DNA of 39,943 nt from the NCBI GenBank assembly GCA_004554395.1, contig SFMP01000207.1:1-39943 (forward strand). Reading direction: 5' to 3'. Under the pieces are notes generated by a model. That model was given only the letters and a program-made list of their open reading frames with translations. It did not search any database and was not told the DNA's origin. Below, one piece after another: positions 23,586-30,595 of the stretch (within the stretch, counting starts at the first letter, position 1; every line of letters starts with the position of its first letter). Source of the DNA: Myxococcales bacterium. Its GTDB lineage: Bacteria > Myxococcota_A > Bradymonadia > UBA4248. Both the position numbers and the translations under genes were made by a program.

Positions 23586-23623
23586 ACTAACTTTCCTTAA
23601 CGACGTGTTTTATCGAAAATGAC

Positions 23624-23655
23624 AAAAAAAAAGCCGAACGCATACTTGGTCCGGC
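23624..23655 (-). terminator. Intrinsic terminator or attenuator ahead of thrS
   Basis: On the minus strand GCCGGAC pairs with GTTCGGC (one G-T pair) and is followed by nine T. It lies after the small basic protein gene and 39 bp before the thrS start. It either ends a one-gene transcript or attenuates readthrough into thrS. Confidence 0.85.
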
Positions 23656-23677
23656 AAAAAACGCTTACGACTTGAAC

Positions 23678-23791
23678 TTATTTCTTCGCGCTCTTCGCTG
23701 CTTCAACAGCGCGCGCTGTGCGCTCTTTCTTCTTATTCTGAGCGTTAATACGACTCATCTTCAAGCTCTTACGACGATCACCTCTTCCCAT
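23678..23791 (-). CDS. 37-residue highly basic protein (MGRGDRRK...)
   Basis: The protein begins MGRGDRRKSLKMSRINAQNK and ends AKSAKK, with about 13 Lys/Arg in 37 residues. AAGGAG lies eight bases before the ATG, and a consensus promoter (23862-23890) and a T-tract terminator flank it, so it is a real, well-expressed unit. The MGRGD/MGKGD beginning recalls the tiny ribosomal protein bTHX and other small basic proteins near translation genes. A ribosome- or RNA-binding role is therefore plausible but unproven. It is next to thrS on the same strand. Confidence 0.75.
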   Translation of the reverse strand: MGRGDRRKSLKMSRINAQNKKKERTARAVEAAKSAKK

Positions 23792-23817
23792 AATCCCGAC
23801 TCCTTATGCTAAAGGGG

Positions 23818-23855
23818 AAAACGCCTGCCCTACCGAAGATATAGGGCTCAAGGCG
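23818..23855 (-). terminator. Hairpin plus T run at the very start of the small-protein transcript
   Basis: On the minus strand CGCCT-(TGA)-GCCCTA...TAGGGC-AGGCG is followed by TTTT. The promoter at 23862-23890 should start RNA at about 23855, so the hairpin forms the 5' end of that RNA. It can equally serve as the terminator of the HEAT-repeat gene that stops at 23896. A leader attenuator is possible. Confidence 0.6.
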
Positions 23856-23861
23856 TGTCGC

Positions 23862-23890
23862 AATTTAGGCTTTATTGCTTGCGCTGTCAA
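23862..23890 (-). promoter_or_regulatory. Consensus sigma-70 promoter of the small basic protein / thrS unit
   Basis: On the minus strand a perfect TTGACA (23885-23890), a 17-base spacer and TAAATT (23862-23867). It begins six bases after the stop codon of the HEAT-repeat gene. Confidence 0.85.
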
Positions 23891-23895
23891 GTCTA

Positions 23896-26043
23896 TCATC
23901 GCACGCGAAGACGAACGATCCGACGATACACATCGGGATGCGCCTTCTGCGCCGACGAAAGCAAGCTGTCGATATCGGGCGCCTGGGCTTCGACGAGTCC
24001 TCGCAATGTATGAAACACGACCACCGATGAAGCATCTTGCGCCATGAGTGCAAGCGACGAAAGCGCATTTTCGCGCATCAACGGATCGGCTGGCGATTTG
24101 GCGATTGCCGACAGCGCACGAATGGCAGCTATTTTTACTGCCAACGAGGCGTCGAACATTTCATTGCTAATATATGTCGATATCGTTTGCCCGTTTTTCT
24201 CGCTCACTTTCGTCGCCATCACCTGCATGCCGACGATCCGCAATTCCTCCGACTGCTTCGATCGCGATATGATTTCCTTAGCCATCGAAACCGATACACC
24301 TTCTGCAGCCACTTGTCCCAACCCCCATAAGACGTTGAGAACGACTGATTCATCGGAATCCTTGAGCAAACTCGCTCGCAAACTGTCGCCGTTTTCGCCA
24401 ATCCAACGCAAACCATAAGCCACATCGCGCCGCACTGCGGCGTCGGAATCATAGGCGCGTTTGGCAAAGACTTCGATTGCCCCAACCAAATCGAGACGCG
24501 CCAACGCCAACAACGCCCCTGGCAATCGCATATCGCTCGGAATCGATTCACTTCCCGCCATTTGCACGCGCTTGCGCAACGCCACAGGCTCAATCCCGTT
24601 CACATCGTCCCCTTTGCACTGCGATCCATAAAGCGCCGCGATCATCGGCAAATAAGCCCCACTGTAACGCACTGACCCCGAACGCGAAGCGCGATCAATG
24701 GCCAACTTCACATCGCTGCAAGCGACTTGCGACGATTCAATCTCCCGATAAGCCCAATGGCGAATCAACGCATGCGGGCTATTGAGCCCACGAGCCATAT
24801 ATCGCACCTTGCCCGCTGCCGACAAATCGCTCGCCACGATCCGATCCCAAGCATCGTATGGCAAAACGTCGTCGTCGCTTTCGAGCAAGACCGATAGTGC
24901 CGTCCCGAGCAACGTTCCTTGGCTATTCTCAGCCAACCACGTCGCCGCCGCGATCGCATTTGCCGTTGCTTCACTCGCCTCGAGCCACCTTTCCAAAGCC
25001 ATATCTTGCCCTGATCCGTGCATCGCCTCGGCAATGGCTGCGACGTGCGAGGCGGGGGCTTCGGTCAATATCTTTTCGCCATAAATGTTAAAAAAATCTG
25101 CCCCCTGCGAACTCGACAACTTCGCATACGACGATTGCGCCAACTGAAACGGCGCATCGCCAGCCGATCGGAACAACACCGACAAAGCCCGAAACTGCAA
25201 GTCTTTCGACGTCGCCGCCAGCGCCGCCGTTGCCCGCCCGATTTGATGTGGCGACGACTGTTCGACGATTTGCCCCATCTTTTCGACGACCGTTTTGTCG
25301 AGTTTATGACCGCTTAGAGGCAATAGCGCTTCGAGTGCTGCATTGACCGAAACGTCATCGCTCGATTCGAGTTCCTTGACAATGCGCTTTTCGGCGCCTG
25401 CAACCCCATTGGCAATCATTCCGCGCATCACGCCGCTTCGAACGAACCCCGCCCCCGTTCGCAAATCGACCTCGATCGCCTGCATCACCGATTTATCGCG
25501 CTTCGCCACGCGCCCGCGAAACGATTTCATCGTGGCATATTCGTCGCCGATTTGAACCAAACTCCCCTCGGGCGCGTCGAACTTCGGGTCGAGCGCTTGC
25601 CAAAGCGGCACGACGGCTACGTAATGCGGCAATTGCCCTTGCCCCGAGTCTACGCTCAACGCTCGACACGAAAACTTCGGCAACTTAAACCCATGATGCA
25701 AAAAACTCTCGGCAATTTCTGCCGATATAATCGCACTATAACTGCATTTCGTTTCGTCGATCGATACGGCATTCTTCTTCTCGTCGTATTGCGTTGCACC
25801 ATACGTCGGGAGCTTCCGACGACGCAATGTATCGAATATCTGAGCTGGCGCAACAGGCGCAACGTCGACGACTTGGGGCATGAGCATATACGAAGAATTC
25901 GACGCCGATGTGCGCATATAACTATATATCACCGCTTCCTCGGCTTTGGCATTGCCCACGGCGATAGATGCGCACAGCGCCATCAAAACTCCTGCTAACG
26001 CCGTCCCATACCGCTTATCACTCTTCGTCGATGACCGATTCAT
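23896..26043 (-). CDS. Exported HEAT-repeat protein
   Basis: 715 residues. The signal peptide (YGTALAGVLMALCASIAVGNAKA, cleaved before EEAVIYS) has no lipobox, so the product is probably periplasmic. Residues ~220-710 are alpha-helical HEAT/armadillo-like repeats, clearest near the C-terminus: DAAVRRDVAYGLRWIGENG, SVVLNVLWGLGQVAAEGV, SLAVKIAAIRALSAIAKSP, SSVVVFHTLRGLVEA. Such proteins are scaffolds for protein binding; no enzyme motif is visible. An AAGGGG Shine-Dalgarno is seven bases before the ATG, and a TATAAT lies at 26064-26069. It is a single-gene unit followed by the hairpin at 23818. Confidence 0.8.
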   Translation of the reverse strand: MNRSSTKSDKRYGTALAGVLMALCASIAVGNAKAEEAVIYSYMRTSASNSSYMLMPQVVDVAPVAPAQIFDTLRRRKLPTYGATQYDEKKNAVSIDETKCSYSAIISAEIAESFLHHGFKLPKFSCRALSVDSGQGQLPHYVAVVPLWQALDPKFDAPEGSLVQIGDEYATMKSFRGRVAKRDKSVMQAIEVDLRTGAGFVRSGVMRGMIANGVAGAEKRIVKELESSDDVSVNAALEALLPLSGHKLDKTVVEKMGQIVEQSSPHQIGRATAALAATSKDLQFRALSVLFRSAGDAPFQLAQSSYAKLSSSQGADFFNIYGEKILTEAPASHVAAIAEAMHGSGQDMALERWLEASEATANAIAAATWLAENSQGTLLGTALSVLLESDDDVLPYDAWDRIVASDLSAAGKVRYMARGLNSPHALIRHWAYREIESSQVACSDVKLAIDRASRSGSVRYSGAYLPMIAALYGSQCKGDDVNGIEPVALRKRVQMAGSESIPSDMRLPGALLALARLDLVGAIEVFAKRAYDSDAAVRRDVAYGLRWIGENGDSLRASLLKDSDESVVLNVLWGLGQVAAEGVSVSMAKEIISRSKQSEELRIVGMQVMATKVSEKNGQTISTYISNEMFDASLAVKIAAIRALSAIAKSPADPLMRENALSSLALMAQDASSVVVFHTLRGLVEAQAPDIDSLLSSAQKAHPDVYRRIVRLRVR

Positions 26044-26069
26044 CGTTCAACCCCTTATATATGATTATA

Positions 26070-26256
26070 TGTATTCGTTTTCAACTCAGCTCACAATATA
26101 TTTACTTTCAATGTATTCATTTTCAATATATCGGATTCAACATTTTGTTTTCAAACCGCTTAATTTCTATACATTCACTTTCAACATATAGGATTCAATG
26201 TTTTTATTTTCAAATCACTAAATCTCAATACATTCGCTCTCGACATATCACAAACA
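26070..26256. repeat. AT-rich imperfect tandem repeats, about 58-bp period
   Basis: Segments beginning TGTATTC or TACATTC start at about 26070, 26112, 26170 and 26229. Full units read roughly TACATTCACTTTCAACATAT-GGATTCAA-...-TTTTCAAA-...-CTAAATCTCAA; the first and last copies are partial. The array makes up most of the 312-bp space between the HEAT-repeat gene and the HD gene, and is far more AT-rich than its surroundings. No gene is seen there. Confidence 0.75.
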
Positions 26257-26355
26257 AAACGCACTCCGATGCCAATATAAACGAAACATTTCCATTCGTT
26301 CACACTTCAACACACGACGACGACTCCGAAATATATACAAACGCCACCACTGATA

Positions 26356-26925
26356 TCATTTGCACTCTCCATCGACGGCTTGCCACATTTCGTGCAAAGC
26401 CATCAATCGTGCAACCGCCGCCGTCCCATGCTTCGAAATCGATCGAACGACCTTTTCGAATGGCTTTTCGTTGCGCAATACCGCTGGCGTTTTGCTATAA
26501 AAAGTATCGGCATAAGTGATCAATTTCTCTTCGAGCGTGACGGGCAAAAAGTCGACCTCGGGCAAGGGCAATCCATGGCTGCGTATTTCTTCGGCAGTCA
26601 ACCCCGACCCGATGTGAACTTCGCAAACGCGCGCATGCCGCGCATAGCGTTTGGCATCAATCGATCGCAGGTGTGCCGCTCCCAACACCCCATGCTGTAA
26701 ATATGGTGCCGTGCCATGACAATAAATCCCCGGCGCATCGACGCCGATAATGCCATAATCGTGCAACATCGACGCCTCGCGTAAAAACTCGTAATCGATG
26801 CTATCTCGGTACCGACTATGCAATGCTATCTCGACCGCTTTCTGCCATACGCAAATCGAATGGATCGACATTATCTCGAGACACCGAGCATCGACCGACG
26901 ACTGCGGCGGCAATGGCAACGACAT
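26356..26925 (-). CDS. HD-domain hydrolase (TIGR00295-like)
   Basis: 189 residues. H22 (IHSICVWQKA), H55-D56 (ASMLHDYGI), later histidines in YLQHGVLGAAHL and VCEVHIGSGL, and PVTLEEKLITYADTF follow the order of the small HD phosphohydrolases known as TIGR00295. These are metal-dependent enzymes presumed to act on nucleotides or other phosphates; the substrate is unknown. The start ATG shares one base with the TGA of the kinase gene (TGATG, 26923-26927), which implies translational coupling. The longer open frame back to 27111 lies inside the kinase gene and is rejected. Confidence 0.85.
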   Translation of the reverse strand: MSLPLPPQSSVDARCLEIMSIHSICVWQKAVEIALHSRYRDSIDYEFLREASMLHDYGIIGVDAPGIYCHGTAPYLQHGVLGAAHLRSIDAKRYARHARVCEVHIGSGLTAEEIRSHGLPLPEVDFLPVTLEEKLITYADTFYSKTPAVLRNEKPFEKVVRSISKHGTAAVARLMALHEMWQAVDGECK

Positions 26926-28154
26926 CACGGCAATACCCCGCACGCAAACGCGGCAATCAACGCCACGATAACCGCCACAACCACGACGATGGCGACGACC
27001 ATCCACGGCTTGCGACAAGCCAGCGCTTCGCCTTTGGCTAGCGCAAATTCCCCCGAAACGCCGCTTGCAACGCTCTGCGCCTCGCCTCCCCGTTCTGCAT
27101 CGACACGGCAATCTGCCTCGGCCGCACTCGACGATTCCAAGCTATCCTCTCCAGCCACCACACGATCCGATACCGCAGGCTCTGCAACAGCAGCAGGGCT
27201 TTCGTTTGTCGCCGCCGCGCGCGCCGCGTCGTCTTTGGGCAAATCGTCCGCTTTGCGCGGTTTGATCTTCGAAACGATTTCGCCCAATTCCGACGCCGGA
27301 TTCCCAATCGATTCCAAAAATGCTCGCAAATCATCGGCAAACGCTTGCGCCGTCTGATACCGCTTGGCGCGGTCGCGCGCGAGCCCTTTCATGATGATCG
27401 CCTCGAGAGATTCGGGCACGAGCGGATTGATCGAACGAACCGATGGCACGATCGATTTGCGAACCAAATCGAGAATCTTCATCTCGACTGGATCGACGAA
27501 AAGCGGACGCGACGTGAGCATTTCCCACAATACGATGCCTACGGCATAGATGTCGCTGCGCAAATCGATGCTTTCGCCATACGCCGCCTCGGGCGATAAA
27601 TAGCTAAATTTCCCCTTAATCAGCCCAGGCACGGTCTTGGAAATCTGCGATTTCGATTTCACTAACCCAAAATCGGTGATCTTGACGTCGCCATTATAAC
27701 CCAACAATATATTCGGTGGACTCACGTCGCGATGTATCAAATTGAGCGGCTCGCCTTTTTCATTCGTATGGACATGCGCATATTGCAAGCCATCGAGCAC
27801 GCAAATCGCAATTCGCACTGCCTCGTGTATCGGCAATATGAAATTGTATTGATTGGCAAAACTCAAAACTTCGCGCAAATTCGTGCCATCGACGAATTCC
27901 ATCGACATGAACAGCGAATTGTCCATCATGCCGATTTGATCGACGCGAACGATATTCGGATGTTTGAGCGTGAGACAAACTCCCGCCTCGTCGATAAACA
28001 TCTTCACGAATTCTGCCTGCCCGACGAGCGATGGCAAAATGCGTTTAATCGCCAAAATCTCGCCGGTCTCGGTATTGCGTGCACGGAATATCTCCGCCAT
28101 GCCACCGACATCGACGCGATTCAATATTTCAAATTGCGTCGCTTTTTCATGCAT
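26925..28154 (-). CDS. Ser/Thr protein kinase with C-terminal membrane helix
   Basis: 409 residues. Kinase domain at ~8-275: glycine loop VGGMAEIFRA (16-25), ATP-binding lysine K37 (AIKRIL), catalytic loop H141-RDVSPPNIL with D143, metal-binding DFG at 161-163, and SPEAAYG in place of APE. A Pro/Ala/Glu-rich linker (about 290-380) leads to one transmembrane helix, KPWMVVAIVVVVAVIVALIAAF, and a very short outside end. The GGMAEIF and HRDVSPPN signatures are typical of myxobacterial kinases. GGAG is nine bases before the ATG at 28154, which overlaps the end of mpl by eight bases; the frame to 28229 extends further into mpl and lacks this site. Genes before and after suggest a link to cell-wall recycling. 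Confidence 0.92.
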   Translation of the reverse strand: MHEKATQFEILNRVDVGGMAEIFRARNTETGEILAIKRILPSLVGQAEFVKMFIDEAGVCLTLKHPNIVRVDQIGMMDNSLFMSMEFVDGTNLREVLSFANQYNFILPIHEAVRIAICVLDGLQYAHVHTNEKGEPLNLIHRDVSPPNILLGYNGDVKITDFGLVKSKSQISKTVPGLIKGKFSYLSPEAAYGESIDLRSDIYAVGIVLWEMLTSRPLFVDPVEMKILDLVRKSIVPSVRSINPLVPESLEAIIMKGLARDRAKRYQTAQAFADDLRAFLESIGNPASELGEIVSKIKPRKADDLPKDDAARAAATNESPAAVAEPAVSDRVVAGEDSLESSSAAEADCRVDAERGGEAQSVASGVSGEFALAKGEALACRKPWMVVAIVVVVAVIVALIAAFACGVLP

Positions 28155-29643
28155 CTTGGCTTTCTCCTCGATGCGTCGCCGCAAGGGCTCGCAATAATTT
28201 ATGGTGTAAATCGCCAAAGGCGCTTCCACTCATTCCCAAAACGACATCGCCCGATTTGAGCTCGTGCGACAAAACTTCGACGATATCGTCGACCGATGCG
28301 ATGAGGCGCGCATGAACGCCACGCGCATTGAGATCGGCGGCAACACGCGGTATGTCGATGAGCATTTCGGGCGGGAGATCGTCTTTTTTCCACGGGGCAC
28401 TCAAGATGACTTCGTCGCATTCGGCGAGTGCTTCGGAGTATTCGTGCTGAAAAATGGCGCGTCGCGACGTGTTGCTTTTCATCTCAAAGATGCCCCAAAT
28501 CCGGCGTTCTGGATATCGGGCACGAATCGCTCGCACCGTTTCGCGCACCGCAGTCGGATGATGTGCAAAATCGTCGTAGACGTCGATTCCGTCGACCGCC
28601 CCAATCCATTCTTGGCGCTTTTTAACGCCTGCATATTGCGCAATACCCGCCAAAATCGCCGCGTCGTCGACGCCCAATTCGCGAGCCAAAACCGCCGCAC
28701 ACGTCAAATTATAGACGTTATGCCGCCCCGTCAAATGCGATTCGACATCGATCGGTTGGCACTGCGACGACACATCGACTATCGAAAAACTCACGCCACC
28801 ATCGTGAAACGACACCGACCGCGCCACATATTGCGCTTTGCCACCATCTGAACCATCGAGCGAATAGCCGATCGCCTTGCACGACGCATGCGCTACGACT
28901 CGGCAAACGTTTGCCGAGTCGGCATTGTAGACGATGACGCCCGATTTGGGCATCGATTCGACGAGCACCACGAACACCCCGATGATTTCTTCTAAATTCG
29001 CATAAATATCGGCATGGTCGAATTCAATGTTGTTTATCGCCAAATGCGTCGGTGCATAGTGCCAAAATTTCGGCACTTTATCGAACCACGCTGTATCGTA
29101 TTCATCGCCCTCGACGACAAAATCATCGCCCTCCCCCCAATGGCCGCCACAGCCATAAGCGAGCACTTCGCCACCGATAAAAATCGACGGATCGCGTTGA
29201 GCAGACGCCAAAATCGACGCCACGATCGACGAAGTCGTCGTCTTGCCATGCGTTCCACTCACGACGATGCGATGCGCCTTGCGACTGAGGAAAAAGTGAT
29301 ACAACGTCTCGGGTTGCGAAAGCGTCGTAAAACCGCGATCCATCGCTGCGATGCACTCTTCATTCGTGCGCCGACAAACGTTCCCGACGACGACAATCGT
29401 ATCGGCAGGATCGAGCCCATCGAGATGCGAGGGGCTCCAACCCGTCATCGTGCGAATGCCGCTTTTCGCCAAAATATCGCTCATCGGCGGGTAAAACCCC
29501 GTGTCGCTTCCGCTCACCTCGTAACCGCGCTCACAGAGCAAAATCCCGAGCGCCCCCATGCCCGTGCCACAGCACCCAAGCAAGTGAAACCGCCGCGCAT
29601 TTCCATTAAACTGCGGGCATTCCCGCTTCGCTTCCGCCGTCAT
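28147..29643 (-). CDS. mpl: UDP-N-acetylmuramate:tripeptide ligase (murein recycling)
   Basis: 498-residue Mur-ligase-family enzyme that joins recovered L-Ala-gamma-D-Glu-meso-DAP to UDP-MurNAc in the cytoplasm. The order of motifs is that of Mpl/MurC: N-terminal Rossmann segment HLLGCCGTGMGAL, ATP loop GTHGKTTT at 130-137, VVEGDEYDTAWFDKVPKF, NIEFDHADIY, HLTGRHNVYNLTCAAVLA and DDFAHHPTAVRETV. The EGDEYDTAFFDK-like segment is characteristic of Mpl over MurC. GGAGG precedes the ATG by five bases. It heads an overlapping operon mpl-kinase-HD, so the kinase may sense or control wall turnover; that last point is inference. Confidence 0.93.
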   Translation of the reverse strand: MTAEAKRECPQFNGNARRFHLLGCCGTGMGALGILLCERGYEVSGSDTGFYPPMSDILAKSGIRTMTGWSPSHLDGLDPADTIVVVGNVCRRTNEECIAAMDRGFTTLSQPETLYHFFLSRKAHRIVVSGTHGKTTTSSIVASILASAQRDPSIFIGGEVLAYGCGGHWGEGDDFVVEGDEYDTAWFDKVPKFWHYAPTHLAINNIEFDHADIYANLEEIIGVFVVLVESMPKSGVIVYNADSANVCRVVAHASCKAIGYSLDGSDGGKAQYVARSVSFHDGGVSFSIVDVSSQCQPIDVESHLTGRHNVYNLTCAAVLARELGVDDAAILAGIAQYAGVKKRQEWIGAVDGIDVYDDFAHHPTAVRETVRAIRARYPERRIWGIFEMKSNTSRRAIFQHEYSEALAECDEVILSAPWKKDDLPPEMLIDIPRVAADLNARGVHARLIASVDDIVEVLSHELKSGDVVLGMSGSAFGDLHHKLLRALAATHRGESQDA

Positions 29644-29828
29644 TGAATCCTCCGTTTTCGCCTTTCAAGAGCCAACCATAGCACTGCGACGGCGCATCGA
29701 TACTGCGCCAGGAGCACCACCCGCGCCCACTTGCACTCGGCATAGCGACGCACTACAGGTCGGGCAAAATTCCACGTTTTCGCCTTTATGGCAATGTTTT
29801 GAGATGCAAAAAATTTAATCTCCACCAC

Positions 29829-29857
29829 TTGACTCGCTTTTTCACGTGCTTAACGTG
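29829..29857 (+). promoter_or_regulatory. Possible groES promoter with an inverted repeat
   Basis: TTGACT (29829-29834), 16 bases and TAACGT (29851-29856). The downstream half is covered by the inverted repeat CACGT-GCTTA-ACGTG (29843-29857). No CIRCE element (TTAGCACTC-N9-GAGTGCTAA) is present. The -10 match is weak. Confidence 0.4.
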
Positions 29858-29909
29858 TCGCGCCGTTTGCGATACGCGATGGATCGCACTTTATTTAAGG
29901 AGAATGAAC

Positions 29910-30197
29910 ATGATGAAACCACTCAACGACAACGTGCTCGTCGAACGCATCGAACGCGACAGCGTCAGCAAAGGCGGCATTATCATCCCCGACACGGCAA
30001 AAGAAAAGCCCGCACAAGGCATCGTCGTCGCCGTCGGTCCTGGCAAACGCGACAAAGCCGGAAAACACATCGAAATCGACGCCAAATGCGGCGAAAAAGT
30101 CCTCTTTGGCAAGTATTCCGGAACCGAAGTCAAGCTCAACGGCAAGGAATACGTCATATTGCGCGCCGACGATATCTTGGCAGTCTTCGAAGACTAA
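29910..30197 (+). CDS. groES: Co-chaperonin GroES
   Basis: 95-residue lid of the GroEL folding chamber. KPLNDNVLVERIERDSVSKG at the start, the mobile-loop region GGIIIPDTAKEKPAQGIVVAVGPG, GEKVLFGKYSGTEVKLNGKEY and the end VILRADDILAVFED are all present and of normal length. AAGGAG is seven bases before the ATG at 29910; an ATG at 29904 would be too close and upstream residues do not belong to the family. Unusually, groEL does not follow directly but after 398 bp with palindromic repeats. Confidence 0.97.
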   Translation: MMKPLNDNVLVERIERDSVSKGGIIIPDTAKEKPAQGIVVAVGPGKRDKAGKHIEIDAKCGEKVLFGKYSGTEVKLNGKEYVILRADDILAVFED

Positions 30198-30286
30198 TGC
30201 CCCGAGGCGCGCTTTCTCCCCCTGCGCAAGGGGGCGGGCGCGAAGCGACCGGCGGGGGTACGTAGAGGGGGTAGACGCGTATGGGC

Positions 30287-30400
30287 GCGGTGCTATCTCG
30301 CCCCCCCCTAAAAGGGGGCTCAATACGCACCGCCGCGCGGCTATTGGCTTGCGCCAATACGCCGCGCTGGTCGGGCTATTGGCGCAAGCCAATACGCCCG
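30287..30400. repeat. Three bulged-hairpin elements between groES and groEL
   Basis: 30287-30333: GCGGTGC-TAT-CTCGCCCCC...GGGGGCTC-AATA-C-GCACCGC. 30335-30367: GCGCGGC-TATT-GGC-TTGC-GCC-AATA-C-GCCGCGC. 30372-30400: CGGGC-TATT-GGC-GCAA-GCC-AATA-C-GCCCG. All share the TATT/AATA core and the extra C; stems vary but stay complementary. To the left, about 30205-30275, lies a separate GC-rich dispersed-repeat-like stretch (CCCCCTGCGCAAGGGGG...). The 398-bp interval holds no gene. Near groEL two copies of GAACTTTAT(A/G)CA occur at 30489-30500 and 30550-30561. Confidence 0.85.
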
Positions 30401-30595
30401 ACTTGGCGGGAGCGCTTCAATACCCAAATGCGCACCGCCCCATAGCGGCGTAGGGGGAGACTTCCCCCACCCAAAAACAAAAAAAAGAGAACTTTATACA
30501 ACAGATATTTTTATCCTCCGAATTGAGTTCAAGGATTAGCAAGTTTTGCGAACTTTATGCACGATTCGGACGCATTGATGAAGAGAGAATAAGTC

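Noticed and set aside
29700..29909. CIRCE / HrcA operator ahead of groES
   Set aside because: TTAGCACTC-N9-GAGTGCTAA or a close variant is not present; only an unrelated CACGT/ACGTG inverted repeat is seen.
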